Shown: positions 8,110 to 16,752 of the stretch, piece after piece | How the letters are laid out: every line of letters starts with the position of its first letter | Position numbering within the stretch: position 1 is the stretch's first letter | Assembly (NCBI RefSeq): GCF_006094395.1 | Contig: NZ_CP035291.1 | Location: forward strand, 2,453,619-2,517,618 | DNA: 64,000 nt | Origin: Staphylococcus haemolyticus | GTDB taxonomy: Bacteria; Bacillota; Bacilli; Staphylococcales; Staphylococcaceae | Direction: 5' to 3' | Program-made: the position numbers and the translations under genes | Notes under the pieces: generated by a model | The model's input: only the letters and a program-made list of their open reading frames with translations | What the model was told of the DNA's origin: nothing | Database searches by the model: none

Positions 8110-8622
8110 TTAGAATGGTAAGTCATCATCACTAATATCAATCGGTCCGTTTGCGTTTGCAAATGGATTATCAGATTGTTTATTATTTGATGAATTATTG
8201 TTATTGTAAGATGTATTTTGTCCTGATTGTTGACCACCAAATCCTTGACCGTAGTCTTGGAAATCATTGTTATTACTTTGATTACGTTGGCCACCTTGAG
8301 CATTTTTAGGTTCAAGGAATTGAACACTATCTGCTACAACTTCAGTAACAAAGATACGACGACCTTCTTGATTTTCATAACTGCGTGATTGTATGCGACC
8401 ATCAACGCCAGCTAGACTACCTTTGAATAAATAATTATTCACATTCTCTGCTTGTCTTCTAAATACAACAACATTGATGAAGTCAGCTTCGCGTTCCCCT
8501 TGAGCATTCGTGAAAGTACGATTAACTGCTAGAGTAAATGTCGCTACACTTACGCCTGAGGGAGTGGTTCTGTATTCTGGATCTTTAGTTAAACGACCTA
8601 CTAATACAACTCTGTTTATCAT
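8110..8622 (-). CDS. ssb: Single-stranded DNA-binding protein
   Basis: A 170-residue SSB with an N-terminal OB fold of about 105 residues ([18 protein letters not shown]) and a Gln/Asn/Gly-rich linker. The conserved acidic tip DISDDDLPF at the C terminus recruits replication and repair partners. It lies between rpsF and rpsR, the standard Firmicutes order, and is the housekeeping SSB. Confidence 0.98.
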   Translation of the reverse strand: MINRVVLVGRLTKDPEYRTTPSGVSVATFTLAVNRTFTNAQGEREADFINVVVFRRQAENVNNYLFKGSLAGVDGRIQSRSYENQEGRRIFVTEVVADSVQFLEPKNAQGGQRNQSNNNDFQDYGQGFGGQQSGQNTSYNNNNSSNNKQSDNPFANANGPIDISDDDLPF

Positions 8623-8643
8623 TAAAACGCCCCCATTAATTTA

Positions 8644-8940
8644 TTACTTATCTTGGTCTTCACGGATAACGATATAACGGATGATATCGTCACTGATTTT
8701 AGCTAAACGTTGGAATTCGTCTGTGGCTCTGTTGTTATCAGTTTTAATGCGTACGATGTTATAGAAACCTTCTTTGAAATCTTCAATTTCATAAGCAAGA
8801 CGGCGTTTACCCCAGTCTTTTTCTTCTAAAACTTCTGATCCTTCTGAAGCTAAGATACCGTTGAAGCGTTCAACAACTGCTTTTTTAGCATCTTCTTCAA
8901 TGTTTGGACGTACGACATACATAATTTCATATGTTCTCAT
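8644..8940 (-). CDS. rpsF: 30S ribosomal protein S6
   Basis: A 98-residue protein beginning [14 protein letters not shown] and containing [22 protein letters not shown], diagnostic of S6. It dimerises with S18 in the small subunit and is first in the operon. Its GGAGG ribosome site overlaps a leader stem (8956-8999), consistent with autoregulation. Confidence 0.98.
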   Translation of the reverse strand: MRTYEIMYVVRPNIEEDAKKAVVERFNGILASEGSEVLEEKDWGKRRLAYEIEDFKEGFYNIVRIKTDNNRATDEFQRLAKISDDIIRYIVIREDQDK

Positions 8941-8944
8941 TTTA

Positions 8945-9005
8945 TACTTGCACCTCCTTGTGGTCTATGCGGCCTATCGAATACTAACGATAAGCAAGGA
9001 ATAAT
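8945..9005 (-). promoter_or_regulatory. Probable S6:S18-binding leader of rpsF
   Basis: On the minus strand CCTTG (8995-8999) can pair with CAAGG (8956-8960), which overlaps the ribosome site. Between them is a second stem TATCG/CGATA and a GGCCGCATAGACC element with a CCG-containing loop. This matches the known S6:S18 mRNA motif, in which the protein complex binds near a bulged CCG and blocks translation. The assignment rests on position and motif. Confidence 0.6.
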
Positions 9006-9230
9006 TTTCATTACTCACAATCAAGAATTATAGCACAGAGTATTACTTTTTACAATATATTTTATTCAGCATCAGTTCCGCTAATTTACATTGTTTATAA
9101 TCTTATTTTTCAACATATGTGTCGTGTCAATTATAAAGTTGCGAATCATTAGTTTTTGTACTACCATCACAACTGCATTTTGCATATTAATATTATTTTT
9201 AAAAAATAAAATATCTAAAGGAGAGCTCAA

Positions 9231-10037
9231 ATGTTCAAGAAAACAACATCATCTATTGCATGTTTAACTATTATGGCGACTTCTATAGGTGCGTTAAATG
9301 CAAACGCTTCTGAACAGACTGAAGGTAGCCAAAAAGGAACGATGGGGTATGGATATCAAAAATATCTAAAAAATCATCCCAATGAACAAAGCAACGCTAC
9401 TAGTAACCGTTCAACCTTTTCAACAAAATCTAAAGTAATCACAACACAAAATGGCGATCGTGTGTTAGATATTTCAGAATGGCAAGGAAACTTAACGGAT
9501 TCGCAAGTTAAACAACTAAAAAAAGATTATAATTTCATCATTATCAGAGGTCAATATGGTTCTGAATATGTTGATCAATGTTTGGAGAATAATTCAGCTT
9601 TATTAGATAAAAATAATATGAAATTCGGCGTCTATTCATATAGCCTGTATGAAAATGCTGATGATGCTCGAAATGAAGCTCAAACGCTTTATAGTCGTGC
9701 ACCTAAAGCTTCATTCTATGTAAATGATTTTGAACAAAATTCAATCACTTCTGGTGATGCTGACACTGCTACAAAAGCTTGGGCTGATGAAATGAAACAA
9801 CTTGCAGGGAATAAAAAAGTATTATTTTATTCTTATGAGAACTTTATGACCAACAACGTTCCGAATGCTGTAAGTGCCTATGATGGTTATTGGTTAGCAG
9901 CTTATCAAGAGCAAGAACCTAATAGAGAGAAAGTTTTATGGCAATACACAGATAGTTACTATGCCCCTGAACTAAACCAAAACGTTGATGCTAATTACAT
10001 AGATGCGAATGTTACTGCTGATTGGTTTACTAGTTAA
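9231..10037 (+). CDS. Secreted GH25-family muramidase-like protein
   Basis: A 268-residue precursor with a Sec signal peptide cut near LNANA-SE (residue 27). A low-complexity stretch follows to about residue 75, then a GH25 lysozyme fold. The fold shows VLDISEWQGN, with the first acidic residue, and the DFE motif in ASFYVNDFEQN carrying the catalytic Asp/Glu pair. It ends in VLWQYTDSYY, also typical of the family. GH25 enzymes cleave N-acetylmuramic acid bonds in peptidoglycan. There is no cell-wall binding module, so it probably acts in the medium or near the wall. The start is supported by AAAGGAGAG. Confidence 0.85.
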   Translation: MFKKTTSSIACLTIMATSIGALNANASEQTEGSQKGTMGYGYQKYLKNHPNEQSNATSNRSTFSTKSKVITTQNGDRVLDISEWQGNLTDSQVKQLKKDYNFIIIRGQYGSEYVDQCLENNSALLDKNNMKFGVYSYSLYENADDARNEAQTLYSRAPKASFYVNDFEQNSITSGDADTATKAWADEMKQLAGNKKVLFYSYENFMTNNVPNAVSAYDGYWLAAYQEQEPNREKVLWQYTDSYYAPELNQNVDANYIDANVTADWFTS

Positions 10038-10065
10038 AAAATTTATACATAACACTTTATTTTTA

Positions 10066-10079
10066 CGAACACTTGTTCT
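10066..10079 (+). promoter_or_regulatory. LexA (SOS)-like box overlapping a promoter
   Basis: CGAACACTTGTTCT matches the staphylococcal LexA palindrome CGAACAAATGTTCG at 12 of 14 positions when read on the minus strand. It directly abuts the -10 TATAAT at 10079-10084 of the promoter for the 63-codon gene, a position that would block RNA polymerase. The -35 is weak. Confidence 0.6.
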
Positions 10080-10102
10080 ATAATATAGTCGAGGTGTAAA
10101 AC

Positions 10103-10294
10103 ATGCAATTAGATTTAGATTGGAATAAAGATTTTCAAGAATTTCAAGAAGTCTTAAATTGCGGTATCAATCCAGAATGGTTATATTGTGCGAAAGCCAA
10201 TATGATTCTTGAACCTGCATACACTGGAGAAGGTAAACAGTTTTTTAGCACCAAAGATATTATTGAAGCAAGTAAAGTTATACCGTTCTTTTAA
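10103..10294 (+). CDS. Small acidic hypothetical protein, probably SOS-controlled
   Basis: A 63-residue soluble protein, MQLDLDWNKDFQEFQEVLNC..., rich in aromatic and acidic residues with two Cys. No domain is recognised. GAGGTG precedes the ATG. The promoter carries a LexA-like box, so induction by DNA damage is predicted. It is monocistronic, ending at a strong bidirectional terminator shared with ychF. Possible roles such as checkpoint or repair accessory are speculation. Confidence 0.75.
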   Translation: MQLDLDWNKDFQEFQEVLNCGINPEWLYCAKANMILEPAYTGEGKQFFSTKDIIEASKVIPFF

Positions 10295-10316
10295 GATATA
10301 ATGAAATAAACAATAT

Positions 10317-10380
10317 AAAAAAAGCAATGTAAGTCTCCTGTCATTCAAGCCAAGCGAAACTTACATTGCTTTTTATTTTT
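10317..10380. terminator. Bidirectional terminator between the small SOS-like gene and ychF
   Basis: AAAGCAATGTAAGT and ACTTACATTGCTTT pair perfectly, with A and T runs on both sides. Confidence 0.9.
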
Positions 10381-10435
10381 TTATCAAATATTTAATTTTT
10401 ACTATGCATATCGCTATAATAATTGGATGTGATTA

Positions 10436-11533
10436 TTAAACGTTAAATCTAAAGTGAACGATATCGCCATCTTGCATAATATATTCTTTACCTTCTAAAC
10501 GTTGTTTACCCGCTTCTTTAGCACCTTGTTCGCCGCCATGCTCAACATAGTCATCATAACTTGTCACTTCGGCACGGATAAATCCACGTTCAAAGTCAGT
10601 GTGAATAATACCTGCACATTGTGGTGCTGTCATACCTTGTCTGAACGTCCAAGCACGCACTTCTTGTACACCTGCAGTAAAGTATGTTGATAAACCTAAT
10701 AAATCATATGTTGTTCTGATAAGTACGTCTAGTCCTGGTTCTTCAATGCCTAAATCTTCTAAGAACATTTCTCTATCTTCGTCATCTAATGTAGCGATTT
10801 CTTCTTCGATTTTTGCACTAATAACGATAACTTCAGAATCTTCTTTTGCTGCATATTCTCGAATTGCTTTTACTTTATCGTTATCTTCATCACCAATCTC
10901 GTCTTCTCCAACATTGGCAATATATAACATTTTCTTAGACGTTAGTAATTGTGCTTGGTTAACGTATCTTTGATCTTCTTCATTGAAGTCTAAGCTACGT
11001 ACAGGATCGCCATTTTCAAGTGCTTCTTTGATTCTAGATAGAATTCTCATTTCCATTTCAGCAGTTTTATCTTTTTGACGCGCCATTTTTTCAATTCGAG
11101 GCAAACGTTTTTCAACTGATTCTAAGTCTGCTAATACTAATTCCATATTAATAACTTCAATATCGTCTAAAGGATTTACGCGTCCTGATACGTGCGTTAC
11201 ATTTTCATCATCAAATGCACGTACAACTTGGCAAATTGCATCTACTTCACGAATATGTGAAAGGAATTTGTTTCCTAAACCTTCACCTTTAGAAGCACCT
11301 TTAACAATACCTGCAATATCAGTAAACTCAAAAGTTGTAGGAATAGTTTTTTTAGGTTTAACCATTTCTGTTAATTTATTTAAACGTGAATCTGGCACCT
11401 CTACGATACCTACGTTTGGATCAATTGTTGCGAATGGATAGTTAGCGGCTAATGCTCCCGCTTTTGTTATTGCATTAAATAATGTAGATTTACCTACGTT
11501 CGGCAATCCTACGATTCCTGCTGTTAAAGCCAT
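10436..11533 (-). CDS. ychF: YchF/OLA1-type ribosome-binding ATPase
   Basis: A 365-residue Obg-family P-loop protein. It has the G1 motif GLPNVGKST (residues 8-16), a TGS-like C-terminal domain (DGDIVHFRFNV) and the NVGE segment in place of NKxD that gives ATP preference. YchF binds the large ribosomal subunit and is linked to stress and translation control. An AGGAG site precedes the start. Adjacent DUF951 and mscS genes on the same strand follow the usual staphylococcal order. Confidence 0.97.
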   Translation of the reverse strand: MALTAGIVGLPNVGKSTLFNAITKAGALAANYPFATIDPNVGIVEVPDSRLNKLTEMVKPKKTIPTTFEFTDIAGIVKGASKGEGLGNKFLSHIREVDAICQVVRAFDDENVTHVSGRVNPLDDIEVINMELVLADLESVEKRLPRIEKMARQKDKTAEMEMRILSRIKEALENGDPVRSLDFNEEDQRYVNQAQLLTSKKMLYIANVGEDEIGDEDNDKVKAIREYAAKEDSEVIVISAKIEEEIATLDDEDREMFLEDLGIEEPGLDVLIRTTYDLLGLSTYFTAGVQEVRAWTFRQGMTAPQCAGIIHTDFERGFIRAEVTSYDDYVEHGGEQGAKEAGKQRLEGKEYIMQDGDIVHFRFNV

Positions 11534-11544
11534 TAATCATTCTC

Positions 11545-11748
11545 CTAACCTTCAGTATCTTGATTTGATACTAATATTTTCTTTAATTTTTTATTGAACG
11601 TTTGACGTGGAATCATAATACTTCGTTGACAATTCTCACATTTGATGCGAATATCAGCACCCATACGAATAATTTTAAATCGATTAGTTCCACATGCATG
11701 TTGCTTTTTCATTTCTACTATATCATTTATTCCATAATTTGACGTCAT
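11545..11748 (-). CDS. DUF951 family small zinc-ribbon-like protein
   Basis: A 67-residue protein, MTSNYGINDIVEMKKQHACG...IKCENCQRSIMIPRQTF. Cysteines in HACG and CENC suggest metal binding. The ATG at 11748 is chosen because GAGGGG sits just upstream; an upstream TTG would overlap that site. DUF951 genes are often found beside ychF in Firmicutes, as here, and the function is unknown. Confidence 0.85.
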   Translation of the reverse strand: MTSNYGINDIVEMKKQHACGTNRFKIIRMGADIRIKCENCQRSIMIPRQTFNKKLKKILVSNQDTEG

Positions 11749-11769
11749 GAAATTACCCCTCAATAATAA

Positions 11770-12651
11770 TTAAGATTTGCCTTGTTGATTATTATTTTTA
11801 ATATAAATTGGTTGTGGTAATTTAATACCTTCTTGAACAAATACTCTTTGAATTTCTTTACGTAATATTCTTGAGCCGGATACCCCTTCACCTGGAATAG
11901 TTTCAGCAGATATTCTAAACGTTACTTTAGTTTCATCCAACGAATCAATACCTTCTACGACTGGATCAGTGATAAATAAGTAATATTTGCTACGCATTGC
12001 AGTAAATAGTTTATTTAGACGCTTTTCTACCTTGTCTAAGTTTTCTTCTACAGATACCGGAATTTCTACTATAGAGAAACCATTAGTAATAGAGAAATTA
12101 GTAATTTCTCCCATACTACCATTCGGTAAAATCGTTAATTCACCAGTGATTGTGTTAATTCGTGTTGATCTTAAGCCAATAGATTTTACTGTTCCTTCTG
12201 CTACTGTTGTACCACCGCTATTGATTTTAACATAATCGCCAACGTCAAATTGATTTTCAAATATAATAAAGAAACCAGTGATGATATCTTTAACAATCGT
12301 TTGAGCACCGAAACCAACAGCTAAACCGACAACACCGGCACTGGCGATGATACCTTCAACACTAATTCCAAATTTACTTAAGATAGTAGTAATCACAATG
12401 AACCAAACAATGTAGCTCACTACGTTTTGCACAAGCGAAATAAGCGTTCGAGAACGTTTCTTATTACCTTTGCTACTGCGATTTTGAATTTTAAATGCTT
12501 GTTCAATTACTTTGTTTAATATTGCTATGACGATAAGTGCAACAATAATATATATGATAATTAGTGCTATTTTAATAGATAAATTTTCATATGTTTCTAT
12601 TTTAGTTAAAGGTTCAAATAATGAAGACAATACATTTTTGACCTGATTCAT
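11770..12651 (-). CDS. MscS-family mechanosensitive channel
   Basis: A 293-residue protein with about three N-terminal membrane helices. The pore helix contains GLAVGFGAQTIVKDIITGFFI, the MscS TM3 signature, followed by the beta domain (FDVGDYVKI) and the cytoplasmic vestibule. It is a small-conductance osmotic release valve in the cytoplasmic membrane, of the YkuT size class. GGGAGG precedes the ATG. It is followed closely by DUF951 and ychF and probably shares their transcript. Confidence 0.93.
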   Translation of the reverse strand: MNQVKNVLSSLFEPLTKIETYENLSIKIALIIIYIIVALIVIAILNKVIEQAFKIQNRSSKGNKKRSRTLISLVQNVVSYIVWFIVITTILSKFGISVEGIIASAGVVGLAVGFGAQTIVKDIITGFFIIFENQFDVGDYVKINSGGTTVAEGTVKSIGLRSTRINTITGELTILPNGSMGEITNFSITNGFSIVEIPVSVEENLDKVEKRLNKLFTAMRSKYYLFITDPVVEGIDSLDETKVTFRISAETIPGEGVSGSRILRKEIQRVFVQEGIKLPQPIYIKNNNQQGKS

Positions 12652-12831
12652 GTAATAGTAACCTCCCTATTCAACTTTTCTATAATTAAATTATTATACT
12701 CATTTATTGCGCAATATGTATCCGTCTTAAGCTTTATTTTATTACTTATTTCCTTGGCAAAGCCTAAGATGTAACACATCTTAACTCACTCTTTCATAGA
12801 GTATCACTCTATCAATACGATTGATTACGTA

Positions 12832-13662
12832 TCATACTTCGTCATTGAGTTTTTGAATGAGTCGTTTAAATTCTTCTTCTGTTTTGAATTCAAATGTTAT
12901 TTTACCTATATTCTTGCTAGTTGAAATGTCTACTTTAGACCCAAACTTTTCTTTTAGTCGACGTTCTTGCTTTTGAATAAACATAGGTTTTATTTGCGTT
13001 GTTGCTTTGCTTTTTTTAGACTGCCCACCGTCTTGTAATTCATTTACAACCTGTTCAAGATATCTAACACTCCAATTTTCACGTATGGCTTGTTGGCTTA
13101 TCTTTTTCATCATAGTGACATCTTTAATGCCTAACAACGTGCGTCCATGTGCACTAGATAACGCACCTTCTTTGACTTGATTCGAAATATCTTTGGGTAA
13201 ATTTAGCAATCTTAGCATATTTGCGATATATGGTCGTGATTTGCCTAGTCGTTCCGCTACTTTTTGTTGTGTTAATCCTAAATCATTCATGAGGCGCTGG
13301 TAACTTTCAGCTTCTTCAATGGCATTGAGATCTTCTCTTTGTAAATTCTCGATAATTGCTAATTCCATCATGTCAGAATCGGACAATTCTTTAATAATGG
13401 CAGGTATCTCGGTTAACCCTGCTAATTGAGATGCTCTAAATCGTCTTTCGCCAACAACTATATAGTAGCCCTGTACAGTCTGACACAATACAATGGGCTG
13501 TAATACACCATGAGTTTGTATTGACATTGCTAAATCACTTAATCTATCATCGTCAAATGTTTTACGAGGTTGATATGGATTGGCTTTAATTTTAGAAAGA
13601 TCAATTTTTTGAATTTGTTCATTTTGACTTATCGCCAATCGCTCATCTTGATTATGACTCAC
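12832..13662 (-). CDS. parB: Chromosome partitioning protein ParB (Spo0J)
   Basis: A 276-residue ParB. It contains KANPYQPRKTFDD, the CTPase motif VVGERRFRASQLAG and the nucleotide-contact box ENLQREDLN, then the HTH GLTQQKVAERLGKSRPYIANMLRLL. The GTG at 13662 is preferred, since the earlier GTG overlaps the GAGGGG ribosome site. ParB binds parS sites and loads SMC near the origin. A second, different homologue (noc) lies at 57583. No parA is adjacent, as usual in staphylococci. Confidence 0.93.
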   Translation of the reverse strand: MSHNQDERLAISQNEQIQKIDLSKIKANPYQPRKTFDDDRLSDLAMSIQTHGVLQPIVLCQTVQGYYIVVGERRFRASQLAGLTEIPAIIKELSDSDMMELAIIENLQREDLNAIEEAESYQRLMNDLGLTQQKVAERLGKSRPYIANMLRLLNLPKDISNQVKEGALSSAHGRTLLGIKDVTMMKKISQQAIRENWSVRYLEQVVNELQDGGQSKKSKATTQIKPMFIQKQERRLKEKFGSKVDISTSKNIGKITFEFKTEEEFKRLIQKLNDEV

Positions 13663-13926
13663 TATTTTCACCCCTCTAAGCCATTATTAATATCGTATTT
13701 GGATCATTATCTAAGAACTCGTCTTTTGTAATCACAGCAAACCAACTTATTTTTACATTATAAATTCAATGGCACGCATTTTTTAGTACTTATTTATTTT
13801 AAAAAATATAGAATAGGTTTAACAAGTAAATTAGACAAATGAAATGAAAAAATTAAATTTTTTTATGTAGAAATATCGCTATATTATCAATACTTTAAGC
13901 GTTTTCTGAATTACCTTTATAATCTT

Positions 13927-13941
13927 AATTTTCAGAAAAGT
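13927..13941 (+). promoter_or_regulatory. CodY box upstream of the met operon
   Basis: AATTTTCAGAAAAGT differs from the CodY consensus AATTTTCWGAAAATT at one position. It lies 2 bp upstream of the -35 TTGACA (13944-13949), a repressing position. CodY control of metICFE is established in S. aureus. Confidence 0.85.
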
Positions 13942-13943
13942 TA

Positions 13944-13972
13944 TTGACAAATGTAATTTAGGTCTGTAAGCT
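13944..13972 (+). promoter_or_regulatory. Promoter of the met operon leader
   Basis: TTGACA at 13944-13949, a 17-nt spacer with TG before the -10, and a poor -10 TAAGCT. A consensus -35 beside the CodY box marks it as the leader promoter. The exact start is not fixed. Confidence 0.55.
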
Positions 13973-13979
13973 ATGAATT

Positions 13980-14450
13980 AACTTAAAAAAACACAAATTA
14001 CACACTGTAATAAGGAAAGTAGAACTTACACTGCTAATACAGAGAGTCTCCAAAGCTGAGAAGAGACATTGAAAGAAAGTTTGAAAATGGCCTTTGAGTG
14101 TTGATGCCAATACGAGGTGTCAACGGGTTCGCCCGTTATAGCGATACAGTATTAACATTTATTGTTTAATGGCGTACTGGAATTCTAGACGTCGCTAATC
14201 ATCGTTAATACTCATTTACTTATAATCAAGTTAAATGAGTTTTTTAATGTGAACCTTTCATTCGACTAAAGTGTCACATAACGATTAAATTAGCGTCCAC
14301 TATCTCAGTACACTTTTATTCACAAAATGGCGTACTGTTTGAGGTTACTTTAGCAATAAAGTAATAAATAAAGGTGGTACCGCGAAACAGGCTTTCGTCC
14401 TTTACATCCGATGCATATCGGGTTTAAAGGACGGGAGCTTTTTTTATTGG
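13980..14450 (+). ncRNA. T-box riboswitch of the methionine operon
   Basis: A leader of about 470 nt with the T-box proper AAGGTGGTACCGCG at 14371-14384. The terminator formed by CGTCCTTTA and TAAAGGACG, followed by TTTTTTT, lies at 14391-14447. Stem I contains CAGAGAG and GCTGAGAAGAGA elements, and AUG at 14087-14089 is a plausible specifier. In S. aureus the corresponding leader senses uncharged initiator tRNA-Met, so this is probably the same switch. The additional stems make it unusually long for a T-box. Confidence 0.93.
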
Positions 14451-14476
14451 ACAAAAAATTGAATGGAGGATTTGAC

Positions 14477-15580
14477 ATGAAAGATACTCAATTAGCACAA
14501 ATATCATTAACTAAAGATATTACTGGCGCAATAGCCAACCCTATCTATTTGTCTACTGCATATCAACATCCTCACCTTGGTCAGTCAACAGGCTATGATT
14601 ATACAAGAACAAAGAATCCAACACGTTCTGCATTTGAAGAATCCTTTGCGAAATTAGAAGGAGGTATTGCTTCATTTGCCACTTCAAGTGGCATGGCTGC
14701 AGTACAACTCATATGTAACTTGTTTCAACCAGGTGATGAAATATTAGTCGCTTTCGACTTATATGGTGGTACATTTAGATTATTTGACTTTTATGAAAAA
14801 CAATATGGTATCAAATTTAAATATGTTGATTTCCTAAATTATGAAGAAGTTGTTAACGCTATTACGCCCAATACAAAGGCACTTTTCATAGAACCTATTT
14901 CGAATCCACAAATGATCGAAATTGACGTTGACCCTTATTACATCTTAAGTCAACAGCATAATCTATTAACAATTATCGACAACACGTTTTTAACACCTTA
15001 TTTATCAACGCCTTTAGAAGACGGTGCAGACATTGTACTCCATTCAGCAACTAAATATATTGGCGGTCACAATGATGTATTAGCTGGGGTTGTAACTGTT
15101 AAAGATGGATCATTAGCTGAGCAACTTGGACAATTGCATAACATGATTGGAGCAACATTGTCTCCTATCGATAGTTATTTATTACAACGTGGTTTAAAAA
15201 CATTACATTTACGTATTGAACGGTCAGAGGCAAACGCTAAAAAGTTAGCCGAGCGATGTAAAGTTTCTAGTGCTATAGACGAAGTGCTGTACAGTGGTAA
15301 AACGGGCATGCTGAGTTTACGTCTAAATAAAGACTTTAGCGTTGCTAAATTTTTGGAAAATTTAGAAATCTGTATCTTCGCAGAAAGTCTAGGTGGAACA
15401 GAAACATTCATTACTTTCCCATACACACAAACGCATGTCGATATGCCGGATGAAGAAAAAGATAAACGTGGCATAGATGAACACCTTATACGCTTATCCA
15501 TTGGTATTGAAGATTATAACGACATTGAGTCAGATATTTTACGAGCATTGGAGAATTCTAAAGTAGGAGTGATTTCATGA
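14477..15580 (+). CDS. metI: Cystathionine gamma-synthase / O-acetylhomoserine thiolyase
   Basis: A 367-residue PLP enzyme of the Cys/Met metabolism family. The active-site region LHSATKYIGGHNDVLAG contains the Schiff-base Lys, and GGTFRLFDF and IDNTFLTPYL are typical. It joins an activated homoserine to cysteine (or sulfide) in methionine synthesis. GGAGG sits 7 nt before the ATG at 14477; an upstream in-frame start would lie inside the T-box terminator. It is first in metI-metC-metF-metE and overlaps metC by 4 nt (ATGA). Confidence 0.95.
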   Translation: MKDTQLAQISLTKDITGAIANPIYLSTAYQHPHLGQSTGYDYTRTKNPTRSAFEESFAKLEGGIASFATSSGMAAVQLICNLFQPGDEILVAFDLYGGTFRLFDFYEKQYGIKFKYVDFLNYEEVVNAITPNTKALFIEPISNPQMIEIDVDPYYILSQQHNLLTIIDNTFLTPYLSTPLEDGADIVLHSATKYIGGHNDVLAGVVTVKDGSLAEQLGQLHNMIGATLSPIDSYLLQRGLKTLHLRIERSEANAKKLAERCKVSSAIDEVLYSGKTGMLSLRLNKDFSVAKFLENLEICIFAESLGGTETFITFPYTQTHVDMPDEEKDKRGIDEHLIRLSIGIEDYNDIESDILRALENSKVGVIS

Positions 15581-16752
15581 GCTTATCAAAAGAAACCGAA
15601 GTTATTTTTGATGAACACAGAGGTGTAGATTACGATTCAGCAAACCCACCACTTTATGACTCTTCAACATTTCATCAAAAGGTGCTTGGTGGCAATGCAA
15701 AATTTGATTATGCCAGAAGCGGCAATCCAAACCGCCAACTTCTTGAAGAGAAATTAGCGAAACTTGAAGGAGGACAATATGCATTTGCGTACGCCTCAGG
15801 TATCGCAGCAATTTCAGCGGTATTACTAACATTAAAAGCAAATGATCACGTCATTCTTCCTGATGATGTATACGGTGGTACATTCAGACTTACAGAACAA
15901 ATTTTAAATCGCTTTGATATTCAATTTACGACTGTTAATGCTACACAACCTAAAGAAATTGAGCGTGCGATTCAGCCGAATACCAAACTCATCTACGTTG
16001 AAACACCATCCAATCCTTGTTTCAAAATTACAGATATACGTGCAGTAGCGGCGATTGCTAAGCGTCATCACTTACTTTTAGCAGTAGATAACACATTTAT
16101 GACACCGTTGGGTCAATCACCACTTGCACTTGGCGCTGATATTGTGGTTCATTCAGCTACTAAATTTTTAGGTGGCCACAGCGATATTATCGCAGGCGCT
16201 GCCATTACAAATCGTAAAGACGTCGCTGATGCATTATATCTTTTACAGAATGGTACGGGCACTGCATTGTCAGCGCATGATAGTTGGACATTAGCCAAAC
16301 ACTTAAAAACATTACCTGTGCGGTTTAAACAATCAACATCAAATGCGGAGAAACTTGTAGCATTTTTAAAAGAAAGAGAAGAAATTGCCGAAGTATATTA
16401 TCCAGGAAACAGTTCATTACACTTATCACAGGCAAATAGCGGTGGTGCCGTGATTGGATTCCGATTAAAAGATGAAACGAAAGCACAAGACTTTGTAGAT
16501 GCTTTAACTTTACCCTTAGTTTCAGTAAGTCTTGGGGGTGTAGAAACGATATTATCTCATCCGGCCACAATGTCACATGCTGCTGTTCCTGAAGATGTTC
16601 GAAATGAACGTGGCATTACCTTTGGCTTATTCCGATTAAGCGTAGGTCTAGAACAACCTCAAGAATTAATTGCTGACCTCAACTACGCATTAAAGGAGGC
16701 TTTCAATGAGTCGATTATTGAATCAATTACAGAACAACGTTTTAGTAGCTGA
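15577..16752 (+). CDS. metC: Cystathionine beta-lyase
   Basis: A 391-residue paralogue of MetI with the PLP motif VHSATKFLGGHSDIIAG. It splits cystathionine into homocysteine, pyruvate and ammonia. Its start overlaps the metI stop and its 3' end overlaps metF by 47 nt, indicating tight translational coupling. Confidence 0.94.
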   Translation: MSLSKETEVIFDEHRGVDYDSANPPLYDSSTFHQKVLGGNAKFDYARSGNPNRQLLEEKLAKLEGGQYAFAYASGIAAISAVLLTLKANDHVILPDDVYGGTFRLTEQILNRFDIQFTTVNATQPKEIERAIQPNTKLIYVETPSNPCFKITDIRAVAAIAKRHHLLLAVDNTFMTPLGQSPLALGADIVVHSATKFLGGHSDIIAGAAITNRKDVADALYLLQNGTGTALSAHDSWTLAKHLKTLPVRFKQSTSNAEKLVAFLKEREEIAEVYYPGNSSLHLSQANSGGAVIGFRLKDETKAQDFVDALTLPLVSVSLGGVETILSHPATMSHAAVPEDVRNERGITFGLFRLSVGLEQPQELIADLNYALKEAFNESIIESITEQRFSS

